NCBI GenBank assembly: GCA_024305405.1
Contig: JAKNDB010000107.1
Span: 682,001-746,000, forward strand
Length of the DNA stretch: 64,000 bases
DNA from: Dirofilaria immitis
Taxonomy: Eukaryota > Nematoda > Chromadorea > Rhabditida > Onchocercidae
Reading direction: 5' to 3'
Below, piece after piece: positions 30,100 through 42,880 of the stretch (positions within the stretch are counted from its first letter, which is position 1; each line of letters opens with the position of its first letter). Position numbers and translations under genes: made by a program. Under the pieces are notes generated by a model. The model was not told the origin of the DNA, searched no databases, and saw only the letters and a program-made list of their open reading frames with translations.

Positions 30100-33000
30100 T
30101 TAGATCATATTTGATTTATCAGAACATTCAAATCTTTTATGCCGAATAATGAAAATTACGGCAGTGCAACATGAAGCGATCGTAAATGTCGTAAATGAGA
30201 CCAATAAAGCTGTCGTAGGTGAAACCTTAATATAAGTTATTAATTTATTAAGTTTTTTTTTTTAATATTTCATTACTATTGCTGAGTTAATTCTTTAAAA
30301 TTTTCTAAAATATATTTTTATTAAATTTTAAAGAAAAGAAGAAAAAAAGCCAAACAATTAAGAGATGATATGCAGGAATTTTTCATTAATAAATCTCGAG
30401 ATTTCTTCTATTTTCTGTAGCTTTTATGAAATTTGGCAATAAATCAATAAAGTATCTAGCAAAAGAGAATCAATGAAATGAATAGAGCTATCAAATTTAG
30501 TATTCACAAAAGGTAAAAATTTACCTTCGAGCAAAATAATTTTTTTTGGCAGAACGTTGAAGAAAATTTGCATAAGCTATTGTTGCTTCTACTGGGCAAC
30601 ACGAGAATAAGGTATTTTCAAGAAAATAAAATTGCGGAATAAATACACCAATTGGACCAAAACTAACAATTGCAGAAGTTCGTTTGAACTAAAATATTTT
30701 CATTATAAAAGGCGTTCACGAATATTCAAATTTTCAATCAAGATCAATTGATCTTTACTTATATTCTAAAAACTATGCTGATAAGGTAATCAGAATGATA
30801 TATAATTATATTATCACTCTTAATATTATCAGTAATAGATTTTTTTGAGACCACATTTTTATGGTCATCGATTTTTCAGATATATGCCTCTTCAACAAAT
30901 AAAATTTACTCTTCAACAAATAAAATTTACTATCATATCAGATATTATCATATCTTCTCACCGATTGATTATCAAAAATGATAAAATATTATTTGTAAAT
31001 TGCTTTAGTGCATATTATCAACATTTAATTAAAAATGTTGAAGAAAAAATTTTGGAACAAATAAAAGGAAAATTAATGAAAATTTTGAAAAAGATGCAAA
31101 TGTTGATTTATGTTAGTAATATCAGTAATACCAGTAATTTATATCGAGAATTCGCAACAAGCTACATCTAATCATAATCACGATCAAGATAACAATCATA
31201 TGCATGTTGATTTAATGATTAATTGGCTGATGACTTACCGATAAAGGTGAAATGGAACACTGGATCATAATAGGATAAATTGTTATTGGTGATAAGAAAT
31301 CATCATTGTCAAATGATAAATCGGGAACAGCTTCCCATTGCAATTGTGGTTTAGTGCGAAGCAATTGTTGGAATGCTTTTTGGCGACTATCCGGGATAGT
31401 ATCCCAACAGAGACGAAGTCGAATCTGCCAAATTTTTCGCACTTGATTGAATGAATCAGGATAAACATTGCTATATTTATCCAGGCTGCCAATATTACTA
31501 TTGAAATTATTTCCAAAATTATCTATTCCATCGAATAGTTGACATAGGGGAACGGATTGCGAATCTTTCTCGGGAATGCCATTTTTTAAAAATTAGCCCT
31601 ATGATTGTTTTGTTCGGTCCAACAATCAATAATACGAAATGGTACTGAAATATTAGAAGGAAAAGATTTTTTGATTTTAAATTTATAAAAAATAATTGAA
31701 TTTATTTGCATTTTCCTAACAAACGTTCTCTTTTTTCTTTTTTCTCTGATTTGTTATCAATATGTTTACTTAAAAATATTTCATATTGCTATACAAACTT
31801 TCTCATTCAATGATTACATATTGCAACAAATGAATTATCGTATTATTTGATTTTAATTTCGTATAAATTGATGGTAATTAAAATTTCTAAACAAATTACA
31901 TGAAAGATTTACTATGCTTTGATAAAATCATTAGACTGAAATCAAAACCAATTTGTACTGATGAATTTATCTTAACTGATTCACCATTAAGATCAGCAAT
32001 AGAAATGATATCCTGAATAGAGATATTGAGATTATCAAAGAATTATGGATAAAAAAAAAAAAAAAAACAAGAATAGATGCCCAAAAATAACCGATGAGAA
32101 TTATCATTCTAAACATTATGATTATCAATGATAAAATTTTGAACTTATTTTGTAGGAATGAGGCAATTCTGAAAACAAAAAGAAAACAAACAAATCAATA
32201 AATATGTTAAAAATGAAATTAAAATAAGAAACAAAATTTGTGTGCAAAACATACTTTCAATATTTGATCACATGAAAGTTCAAATTTATGAACTACTTTA
32301 TTGTTAATTATCAATAAAACCTGTAATTATGATTATCACTTATTAATCAATATGGAGTTGTAATTTCTAAATATTGCAGATTATATGTTTAATTTATATT
32401 TGACAATACAATAAATAATTGTCGTATCATTTGAATAATTCACAGGTCATAGAATTAAGTTCTTATCTTATATTTTTTAAATTAATATATTCAGAGAAGC
32501 TTTAGAGTTTATATTTAAAAAAAATAAAAAGAAATAGTAACTTTTGTATCGTATCATTTGATAAGCAAAGTTCCGGTATCAACATGCTGATAGGTTGAGA
32601 ATCTCTATGTATTTCCATTTCACATATTTCACTATCATTTGAACCGATCAGCACGAGTTTCATTGATTCCTTGAAGAAAATTCGAATTTTTCAACATTTA
32701 AAAATGTTTGATTGATGTCAGTTTTGTATAAAATTATCATGTGATATTTTTAACAATTAACAGTTTAAAATTATCACATGATATTTTTAAATTTCGCAAA
32801 AATTTAAAGATCGTAAACGTAAGATAATACGTGACGTAACGTAACATACGTATGCTTTAGCTTGTTGTTGTAAATTATTCAATTCCAGTGAAATTTTCGA
32901 ACCATTTCGTAAACACTCAACACTAATATATTGATCCAATGCAAATATATCATTGATTGATGTTAAATTTCTACAACATCCTAAAATTGCTAAATTATTT

Positions 33001-34620
33001 AATCGATTGCTAACAATTGGAACTTTGTTTAATTAACGAAAAATTTTTCAACAACTAACTATTCAATACTTTAATAGCTATTAAAATTAATTTTTATCGT
33101 TGCAAAAATTTTTTTTTTTTTTTGAAAATAAAATTTGTTTTTTTAACAAAATTATTTCAAATGTAACAAAATTATAATTTTAAAGAAACAAAAAAACGAG
33201 AAAATAAACAAAAATTTTGAACCTTTCAAAATTGAAAGCGTAAATAACATAACATTGAACATAAAACATTTCATTTCATTTCATTTATTGTTATTATCGA
33301 AAATTTTTATTATGAAAATATCTTCCTTCCTTTAATGATATAAATAGGCTTAAAATTAAAACTTAAATTCAAAACTCCACCTTCTAATTTTTTAAAATAT
33401 ATGATAAATTTCAAGGAGAAAAAATTTTTTCTTTTTTTTTTTTTTTTTGATTAAGCATATCAAATGTAACTAACATATGTGACAATGGAAGTTAAAAAGA
33501 TTCTAAGTTTGCAAAGAATTTTGATATTTCTTCTGGAAAATTTATTAGTCATATGTGTATTGAATATAGCATTCTATTCTCTCTCTCTCTCTCCTCTCTC
33601 TCTTACTCTCTCTCTCACCCTCTTTTTTTTTGATTCATTTAATCAAAATTTGAAAAATTTTGAAGAAATATTATTTCTTTTCTTTTCTTTTTTTTTTTTT
33701 TAATTGTATAAAATGAATAATTTTATCATCGTTGCCAAAAATTATCATTAGCTGATTAATCTGATTTTCAATACATTATCATTGATGACTTATCGTTGCC
33801 CGTATTATTGTATAAAATGAATAAGCAGTATGATGATAATAATTGAATTGTTATCATAAATTATGCATAAGAGAAAATAATCAATTAGTGATAAGTGGAT
33901 GTTTCCTTCATTCGTATTGTTTGTATAAAGTGAATAATTTTATCATCATTGACCAAATTCATCTCACTGAAAAATAAGCGATATGCTGATAATAATTGAA
34001 TTTTCATCATAAATTATGCATAAGAGGAAATAATCAATTTGTGATAAGTGGATGTTTCCTTCATTCGTATTGTTTGTATAAGGTGAACAATTTTATCATT
34101 ATTGATCAAATTCATCTCATTGAAAAATATCAATTAATAAACGATATGCTGATAATAATTGAATTTTCATCGTAAATTATGCATAAGAGGAAATAATCAA
34201 TTTGTGATAAGTGGATGTTTCCTTCATTCGTATTGTTTGTATAAAGTGAATAATTTTATCATTATTGATCAAATTCATCTCATTGAAAAATATCAATTAA
34301 TAAACGATATGATGATAATAATTGAATTGTTATCATAAATTATGCATAAGGGGAAATAATTAATTAATGATAAATGCATGTTTCCATCATTCATATTTCA
34401 ATTTTACATTGATAATTTTAAAAATCAATAAATGAATGATATCATTCGAAATGATATTTAATTTGAAATTATAAAAAAATACTGCAACATTGAAGAGAAG
34501 AAATATTTATTGATTGATTACTTATGAAATAAAATACGATGGCATATATACATCTCCCTTTCATAGATATTTCATTGAGAGATATTTGCGGAAATTCTCG
34601 GTCATAACAGGAATGACTTT
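30100..34620 (-). CDS. Unrecognised type I membrane glycoprotein (5' end not found)
   Basis: Six minus-strand exons, each with AG acceptor and GT donor, can be joined in compatible phase: 34522-34620, 32850-33022, 32542-32669, 31239-31598, 30525-30688, 30100-30225 (TAA). They give about 350 aa. The chain has scattered cysteines and likely N-glycosylation sites (NLT, NGS, NDS, NDT), then near the C-terminus a membrane span (ALLVSFTTFTIASCCTAVIF) and a short basic tail (RHKRF). That order suggests a large extracellular part with a small cytoplasmic tail. A one-base gain is needed in the A run at 31588-31592 and probably in the T run at 30540-30547. I recognise no family. The N-terminus and signal peptide lie upstream of 34620. 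It is divergent from the ZP gene at 36.1 kb. Confidence 0.5.
33580..33630. repeat. TC microsatellite
   Basis: A run of TCTC units with CC and AC interruptions, followed by T9. It lies in an intron of the minus-strand gene. Confidence 0.8.
33721..34385. repeat. Tandem repeat, unit about 154-163 bp, about 4 copies
   Basis: A shared block (GTGGATGTTTCCTTCATTCG and what follows) starts at about 33894, 34048, 34211 and, degenerate, 34374. Each is followed by the same order of TTATCATT and AATTATGCATAAGAGG elements. It lies in an intron of the minus-strand glycoprotein gene. Confidence 0.75.
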
Positions 34621-36065
34621 CTAGGAAAAACTTAAAAGAATAAAAGAAACACAGTATATGTTGAAAAAGAAACAGGAACGATCTTTGTAATTGTGCGCAC
34701 TGGATACATGACCTAATGACCTATTTTCGTGATTATTTTTGTATCTTCTATGAATATCAGAAACAGCTTGCCAATTTTCAATGCTCATTTCCTTTTATCA
34801 ATTATTCAATAAATAATCTTGATTAACGATATCCTAATCATTTTTATTCAGGTTTATCATAATTTTATTATTCATGTCAACAGGCTATGCGTAACAAGTT
34901 TACTAGAAATCTAAATCTTATCAATAATATCAGTGGCAATTCATAGTTTAAATCATTTCCACAATCTTTCTTAAGATTACGAACATAAATATGATGAATG
35001 TTGTATTTTTATTGAATAATTTTCACATCATAAGTTTAAGATAATACTGCACATCAAATGTCATAAAAATATCGAGTATTGATTTTTTTCAAATTTCTCG
35101 ATTAATCTCTTATCTTATCAAATGAAGATAATAAGAGTTACAAGAGAAATCAAAAAAAAAAAAAAAAAGAAAACAAACTTTTCATGTGCTTAAAAAATGA
35201 GAAAAAATTAATTCATTCCATATTTTCAATTGAAATAAAACAGAAGATAAATAAGATAAAGCATTAAAAAATGCTGGAAAAATTTTCATAAAACACAAAA
35301 TAGATTCTTCTAATTTTTTTCTTTTTTGACTTCTGATAAATTTCTTTCTTCTGATAACCACATGTAATCAAAGGATTTTTAATCTATTGCAAATTCGAGT
35401 TTTATTCTAATTCTACAAGCGCATCTTTGTCATGTTCGTATGATTTATGATATCTTTTTAAATATTATTTGAAATAACTTTCTTCTTTTCATTTGAAAAA
35501 AAAAAAAAGATTTCTTCATGCTATGTTATCAACGTAGTCTTATCAGCATGAATAGCCAAACAGTTCAATTCATCATCAATTCTGAAATTTTTCTTAAAAC
35601 TACAATTTTTTGTGAATTAGTAAAGACTTCTGATTATGAAGAACAGATGAACCGTTTGGGAGTGGAAATTTTTATTCCTGGTGATAAATGATCAAATAAT
35701 GAAAGTTTGGTATGCCAAAAGTTTGACTGAAATTAAATCAACGATGATATTATGGCAGGATATCTTTTAAAAACAAGATTTTGATAGATATATTGATAGA
35801 TATCATCACCATTATCATTGTCATTGTATCATTACCGTAAGATTATTAAAATCAAGAAATGAATTGTCGACTGATTTTCAGATTTTCAGCCATCATAAAA
35901 TCATTATAAAATTCTTTTCAATGTGAATTGAATGGTAAAGAAATTTTGGTTAAGATTTTTTGAATGTTCTAAAATATTGAAAAGTTTTAAAATAATCTTA
36001 CGGTAATGATACAGTAATGATGTATTGTAAATTGAAAAATAATTATAATTTTATTTTGTAGGCGA
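34621..36065. other. Divergent intergenic region upstream of the ZP gene
   Basis: It should hold the promoters of the minus-strand glycoprotein gene (or its first exons) and of the ZP gene. It contains a 23-bp inverted repeat pair at 35825-35847 and 35991-36013, and a 47-codon open frame at 35548-35691 with no clear splice partners. Confidence 0.4.
35548..35691 (+). other. Short open frame of coding-like composition
   Basis: ATG to TGA, 47 residues, mixed composition (…FCELVKTSDYEEQMNRLGVE…), not low-complexity like most chance frames here. It contains a possible donor at the end (GTGATA at 35681). No acceptor or partner exon is evident. It could be a small peptide gene, a lost exon or chance. 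Confidence 0.2.
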
Positions 36066-37215
36066 ATGAATTCATCGTTATTATGCATATTATTATATTT
36101 GCTTGCACCTATATTAGCTGCAAAAATTCCGGAAAAATCAATCAAAAAAGTTCATATACCGCAAGCGAATTGTAAATTCTCTGTACATAATGGTGGACCG
36201 AATGGTAAAGAAATTTCGGGTTAGTAATTTTTAAATTTATTTCAGTAATTTTCATTTCAAAAGATTGTAATTTTTAAATTTAAAATTTTTAATTTTAATA
36301 TATATTAAAGAAAGCATAGTTGCTTATGATTATGCATGTAAATCAAAATATGAAGAAATATTTAAAATATCGAAATAATTTTCCATAACAATTAATTAAT
36401 TTTAAACTAATAAATTTGAAAGCTAAGATTAGATTTATAAGATTTAGTGGTATTAAATTATTTGAATTCAATGAATTATAAATTAGAAATTATCATTTGA
36501 AGAAGATAAATTATTATGAAAATTTTCATAAATCAAAATCAATGCATTACACTTGTAGAACTTATTTTTAGGTACAAATTTAAACTCAGAACTGTACTAC
36601 AAAATAAAATGTAATAAAGAAAAGGGTTACTGTTTACATGTTGCAAATTGTACGGTAAAAAGCGATAGAGAAAATATGGAACCGTATCGTATCATTGATG
36701 AAAATGGTTGCACCTTGGAACCAAGCTTATTCGAACATGTACAGGTAAATTATTCAAGATAGGAAAAGATCAAAAAAATAAATTAATTAAAAGCGAAATT
36801 TGATAAAATCAATCATTGATTGTTTCTGGTTTTTGACTGCAATTAGGAGATAGTAATTTATTATCATAAATGATATATATATATTTTTTTTAATTTTTAA
36901 GCCTAATAAAAGAATGAAAAGATTATGCATATTATATATATTATCAAATTTTATCAAACTAACAAAAAAATCAAAATTTTATTTTTTGATAAAAATGTTA
37001 AAATAAAATGAATAAATTCGAAATCATTACAGTATGAAGATGACTTTACGGCTGGAATCTACAATCCACTTCCGATCCGATTCCGCGGATCTAGCTCATC
37101 AGTGCAATTTTTCTGCACCACAACATTAGTACCAACAATTGGAAATGAATGTTCTCGTAAAATGTGTACCTGGAATGAGTATAGTACCAATAATAGTCCA
37201 GAAATAAATAAATAA
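36066..37215 (+). CDS. Small secreted ZP-C-module protein (cuticlin-like)
   Basis: Three exons, 36066-36219, 36572-36744 and 37033-37215 (TAA), give 169 aa. A leader acceptor (ttttgtag) ends four bases before the ATG. Residues 1-19 form a signal peptide (LLCILLYLLAPILAA core). The rest matches the C-terminal half of the ZP domain as in nematode cuticlins: a CKFSVHNGGPNGKE opening, the YCLHVANCTV pair, the hallmark IIDENGCTLEP, then FRGSSSSVQFFCTT and a final cysteine pair (NECSRKMC). The ZP-N half, a furin site and a transmembrane tail are all absent. ZP modules polymerise into extracellular matrix, so a cuticle or matrix role is likely. A ZP-C-only protein could modulate polymerisation, but that is inference. 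Confidence 0.75.
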
Positions 37216-40200
37216 ACTTTTTATCTATTGCAATGATTATTATCTTTTTATCTTTGATACATCGAAATTAAAGGCAAACTTAAGAATAACATCAATTTGA
37301 CCACTTATTTCTATAAGTTTATACTGAAGAATTGAGACGTCGTTATTCAACATGATAACGATATATCGCTAAATATCTGCGATATATGTATAAAATCGCT
37401 ATGGAAAGACTAAATTCCAAATTTGAAAAAGCTTATCTAAGATTTATTTAATTTTATATATATGTCAATCGTTTATGAAATTCAATTATTTCTAATAAAA
37501 TACGGTGTGATTGGAAAATTTGGCATAAATTTTACCTGTAAAGAATTTAAATGACTTTTACTTTGCTTTTTTATAATCTCGATAAAAATTCATCGACAAA
37601 TTACTGATTGCTATATAATTCATTAATTTGTTCAAATGAACATGAAACAATCCGATCAGTTTAAAATGTAAAATAATAAATCACATTTCATTTTGATAAT
37701 GATCACTAAGATTACACCAAGCAGATAATACTAATTCATTTTAAGACATTTATAAACATATAAATTATTAGTAGAAATAAAGATTATTTCGAATTTAAGT
37801 TTGAAATTAAAATTATAAAATTTTATTTTGATCATTTCAACACTTTGAAATATCAGTGATATTTAGTAATTTATCACATTTATCACATTTCTGTCTCATT
37901 TTACTAAAAATGAACGACGATTTTTTGATTCTCTAACTTCTGATTTATTTTAATAAAATTATCTCAATTCAAGTTTTATACTATAACAATTGATTTAATA
38001 ATATCAGCTATGATAATTTCGAGTCATGAAAAATATAATACGGCAGAGGATCTTTTATAATTTATCATAATTTTATTGATAATCGATTCATTGAATTGAT
38101 TCATTTGCTGAATATTATGTTTCCGTTACCGTAACATATGTCATTTTGCCTTTCCTACTAAATTTAAATGTATTTGGAAGTTTAATTCAATAATCATGTG
38201 GTACTCAAATTGTGAGATTGCGTAGGTGGAAACAGACTAATCACCCGTATTATGTTAAGTCTATAATTGTTATTACAAATGAAAAATCATAGTTGTAATA
38301 GGTTAAGTAACGAGAAAGATACTTTCAATACAAATCTTACTACCATCCCATGCAAATATTTGTTTTATCTGTTTGAATTTTCTTAAATTTCCAACCAAAT
38401 ATTCATCTGATACTACTGTGATATTACTGAAGAATATGAATTACTCTGTGATATTACCGGAGAATATGAATTACTCTGTGATATTACCGGAGAATATGAA
38501 TTACTCTGTGATATTACCGGAGAATATGAATTACTCTGTGATATTACCGGAGAATATGAATTACTCTGTGATATTATCGGAGAATATGAATTCTTTGAAT
38601 TCTTTGAAATTTACTTATCACTTAAAATTAGATTGATAATTGTGGAAAATTAACCAATTATCAATGATAGAATTCGATAATAAAATATAGAATATTCGAT
38701 ATGATTTTGATTGAATAGCTTTTTTAATAATAGATTTACATTGTTTTATTTCTTTATTATGCAAAATGATATTTTAAAATAAAGAAAAATAAGTTAACGA
38801 TGTCTGACAAATATATTGGATCGTTGATTCGAGAAGTAATATATAAATGATAATATCTTGTTAAAATTTCAAGAACTATTTCTTGGAGCATATAGTAGCC
38901 AAATAATCGCTTTAAATATCAATGCTTAATTAAAATGATAAAAATACAATGATCAGTTCGATGGATCAGTGATGAATCATTCAATCTAAATTGAAATATA
39001 TCAACTGTACAATGGTATAATAGTACATTTCCGCCTAGTGTGTTAGCTGAGTAAAAATGATGATGATGATGATTCATTATCGCTCTCGCTTTCCTTTGAA
39101 CATATCCCTTGACCTTTTTTCAAGCACTATTTTTGGATCTGATCGAAATGATTGCTATAAAAATGCGAAGAGATTATTCAGATCAACAAATCATTCATTC
39201 GATGATGATACAACTACGATTCAACATATTCCTTCTTATCTCGATATTCTTTTAACTGCTTATTTTCATTCTTCTTCTCAATCGTATAAAAAACTTTATC
39301 ACATTAGGACTTTTGATTTGGACCAACATTTACATAGATGTATGTCCAAATGGTTTCTTCAAGTTTCTTCGATGCATAGATACATAAATAGATGACCCGA
39401 ATATTCATCAAGATAGTTTCTTCAAGTTTTTTCAGTGCATAGATGCATATTTGGATGATTTCTTCCATACATCATTTAAGACGATGGGTTTCTGATTGTT
39501 CTTTAAATTATCACTTCCTAAATGGTTTTTATGAAATTTTTTTTGAAGAAATTTTTGCATGAATTTTGTCCATTAAAGTTTCTTCATTATTCATCAATCA
39601 TTATCAAGAAATCGATATGAATTTTGATCACTTTTATCAAATAAAAATAAAATAACAGTATTATCAAAAATTGATATTCTTCATTTGGTCAATATTAGCA
39701 TTTGTCAAAATAAAATTAAATCGTTGATGAATATCGATTAACCAATAATTGAATCATGTATTGATTTTAGAAAATTTCTAAAGTGCTTTCTGAAGCACTG
39801 ATTTCATTCGTCGTTAGATTATTTGCTTCAGCTTTTTTACAATTGCTATATGGTATAAGAAAGCTTTGTATAATTAATTAATTAGAAAATGAATAGATGC
39901 TCAATGCTAGTAACTACTGTATTATCTTTTTCCTAAAATTGTTGTTTCAATTGAATTTTACTGCCAATTTTCAAAATGCTCTAAAAGTTAGATGATCAAG
40001 AAGGGGTTTTAAAATTAATTGCCCATCTTACTGGCATTAATTTTCAATCAGTCCATTCCAAATCAATCAGTTATATTAGAAAAATATGCGAATATAATAT
40101 TGCAAAGTTTACAAAAGATGCTAGAAAGTTGAATTAGTTTTTCTTTCGTATTTTTTTTTTTTTAAATAAAACAAAACAATGAAATATTTTGAAAAGTGAA

Positions 40201-40639
40201 ACTGTCATTGAAAATTTTTACTGCTTTACGATGTTGATGAAGAAGAATTGTTTCCTCGTAGCAACTGTCCTACTTCCGATCTTATCCGTTTTTTTTTTTT
40301 TTACAAGAAAAAAAACGATTTTTTTTCATCTTTTGATCTTGTTTTCTTTTATCATTTCTTTTTTCCTTGATTTTTTTTTTTGATCATTGTCAAGTTCTGA
40401 GGTACTTTTTAAAAGCAAATACGATGCACTTCAAAATTTCAATCTTAACAATGATATAGGTGCCAAAAAGAATTATTTAGTATTTCTGTTTAAAATCATA
40501 TCATTCGCTAACATTTATTTCTAACCTATGGTCATTGATTTTTAGAGTATTTAAAAGTATAAGCAAATAATTAGCATACCTTTGCCATTTATTTACTTGT
40601 TCTATTGGCATTCATTGAAAACCTACTTTTTAGTTTCAG
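37216..40639. other. Intergenic between ZP gene and first four-pass gene
   Basis: Very AT-rich. It contains the 30-bp minisatellite at 38431-38580 and a 112-codon open frame at 39057-39395 that begins with a run of ATG codons and has neither splice context nor recognisable motifs. Short near-repeats (CATAGATACAT, TTTCTTCAAGTTT) occur at 39340-39450. Confidence 0.4.
38416..38592. repeat. 30-bp minisatellite, five full copies
   Basis: Five head-to-tail copies of a 30-mer (beginning AGAATATGAATTACTCTGTG) at 38431-38580, with a partial copy on each side. Only one substitution separates the units. As the period is ten codons it reads as a repeated ENMNYSVILP decapeptide in one plus-strand frame. 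No start, splice sites or flanking coding sequence support translation. Confidence 0.9.
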
Positions 40640-40673
40640 TATTATTGGACAGAATTCTAAAAAAAAATTCATA

Positions 40674-42549
40674 ATGGGTTATCGGCTTGCATGGTCAAGA
40701 AGTGGCACTCCCAAGTAATTTCATTAATATTTTTTAGCCAATAATAAATTTGCTATGAAGAAATTAATATAAGAAATTAATAAGACTAGTCCATTTGTTC
40801 TCCTTTATTTATTAAATATACTCTTTTGTTGAAATATGATTAAAGTTTGGTGCTGTTGTAATTTCTGCACCCATTAAAATGTATTATCATTTCTATTCAT
40901 TTTTAATTCCTATCTAACAGTTTGTAGAATTTTAATTGGAATTTAAGTAATTTAAAATTATTAAAAATACCGGCACTATTTCATTATCTTTTTTGCAGGG
41001 ATACACTGGAATGGGCACCACCTTTACGAGTTGTAGCTATTGTAACATTATTCGCTTCAACTCTCGATTTAATAGCTGATTTTCTACTTTGTAACAAGTT
41101 TGTCGTTATTAATTCTTGAATTAAAATTGATTACTTTGTGCTTCAAATAGAAATGATTAGGAAAAAATGAATGCAATATGATAAATTACCATCGAGAATG
41201 AACAAAATGATAAATAATCATCGAGAATGAATAGAATGATAACTGATTATCGAATTTCTTATCATATTTATAAATACAGTTTGCTTTTTTTTTAACTCTG
41301 AGAGTAAAAAAAAATCACATCATCGTTGAATTAACATATCTTTCAAATTCCAATTTTTTTCTTTGTTATTATCAAAAATTTGACAACGAAGAAATATCAA
41401 GAAAAGATTCAAGATAAAATTTATCAAATAACTTTGATATAAATATTCTAAACTTATTTATCAATTCTAGCCTATTCTTATCATTAAATTATGATATATA
41501 TGAGGTATTGATTTTTAAAAAAAAAAGAAAATTTTTACAGAATAGGAGAAATTTTACCAAATTTTCGAAATGATATAGCAATTATTGCTGCTTATGGTTA
41601 TTTCTTTTTACCGGTATTTCGGTAATTGTTTATGTTTTCGAGATGACCGATGTTTGTTTGACATTGAAGAATGATTTCGAGAATGTTTTCAATGCTCGAT
41701 TAGCTAAATCATTGGTACTTGCTGCTGAAGAGGTAAATAGTATCTTTATAATATTTCTTTTGGTGGCTTGCATATATACGTATAAAATTGAAATCAATAT
41801 TTAAGCTTTTATTTTTTGATCTACGATATTTCCTGTTCTATTTTGATTTTAAGTTAATAGATTAGAAAATTATCATCAATAAATTTAACGATAATTAAGT
41901 CAAACTTTTAATCCATCTTGAAAAAAGCACTCATGTTAATTTATTATTTTAGAAAAAAACTTTTTCAAATATCTCAATTGATTTTGATAAATTCTAAAGA
42001 TAAAGAAATTTATCAATTTAATATTATTCTAAAATATTCATTTCTAGGTACCATTACCAATCCTATTAAATATATTATTCACATATGAACCATATATGTC
42101 TATAGCAAAACCAGCCTGTCTTGCATCCTGGATTAAATTAATAGCATTAACATGGGGTATTGTTAAATTTGTCAAATTACGCTTCTTTTGGTGTTGTTTA
42201 CCGCTTAATCCAAAACATGATACTAGGTAAGTTAATAAATTTTTTTTCCTATTATATCATATCATATCACAGCGTATATATAAATGATTATTTATTTAAT
42301 ATGTAGAAAATGATAATAAATAAGTCTATTATGTTTACTATAAATATTACATTTTATATTTGTTTATGATTTTATCAAATTTAATTTTCTAACATTTTAT
42401 ATTATCAAAAAGTTTGCAGGGAGAATCTTCGTCGTTGTTTCATATGTACATTATATCGTTTTGCAATGATTTTTGTTAATATTTGTCATATCATTGCAAT
42501 TACTGTTGTTATTTATAATATTGCAATTACTGGCAAAAATAGTCGATGA
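40674..42549 (+). CDS. Unrecognised four-pass membrane protein
   Basis: Exons 40674-40714, 40999-41097, 41541-41732, 42048-42226 and 42420-42549 (TGA) give about 213 aa. A leader acceptor (tagtttcag) ends at 40639, 34 bases before the ATG. Four hydrophobic spans are visible: after APPLRVVAIV, around AIIAAYGYFF, around SWIKLIALTWGIVKFV, and LYRFAMIFVNICHIIAITVV. The loop between spans 2 and 3 holds a polar, probably conserved stretch (EMTDVCLTLKNDFENVFN, ARLAKSLVLAAEEVPLP). A one-base gain in the T5 run at 41605-41609 is needed to join the second and third parts of exon 3. No known family could be named. The orientation and pattern are those of a small nematode tetraspan protein. Confidence 0.65.
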
Positions 42550-42561
42550 AAATAATTATTC

Positions 42562-42880
42562 AAATTCTCGAAATTCTCGACTATTCAAATATCATAATAA
42601 TGTTAAAAATTACTTTTCGATATATTTTTTTGCGCTAACTGAAAAGGATGAAAAGAAATTCTCGAAATTCTCGACTATTCAAATATCATAATAATGTTAA
42701 AAATTAGTGTTCTCGATATATTCTTTTGCTATGTGAAAAGATGAAGAGAAATTCTCGAAATTCTCGACTATTCAAATATCATAATAATGTTAAAAATTAG
42801 TGTTCTCGATATATTCTTTTGCTATGTGAAAAAGATGAAGAGAAATTCTCGAAATTCTCGACTATTCAAATATCATGCTT
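42562..42880. repeat. 92-95 bp minisatellite, three copies plus a partial
   Basis: Units start with AAATTCTCGAAATTCTCGAC at 42562, 42657, 42749 and 42843. Copies 2 and 3 are almost identical and the fourth is cut short. The array starts 13 bases after the stop codon of the four-pass gene, so it probably lies in its 3' UTR or just beyond. Confidence 0.9.

Noticed and set aside
38373..38636. Repeat protein with a ten-residue unit
   Set aside because: It is only the translation of the 30-bp minisatellite, with no promoter, splice or flanking coding support.
39057..39395. 112-residue plus-strand open frame
   Set aside because: It starts with a run of ATG codons, lacks splice context and recognisable motifs, and overlaps local repeats; not supported as a gene.
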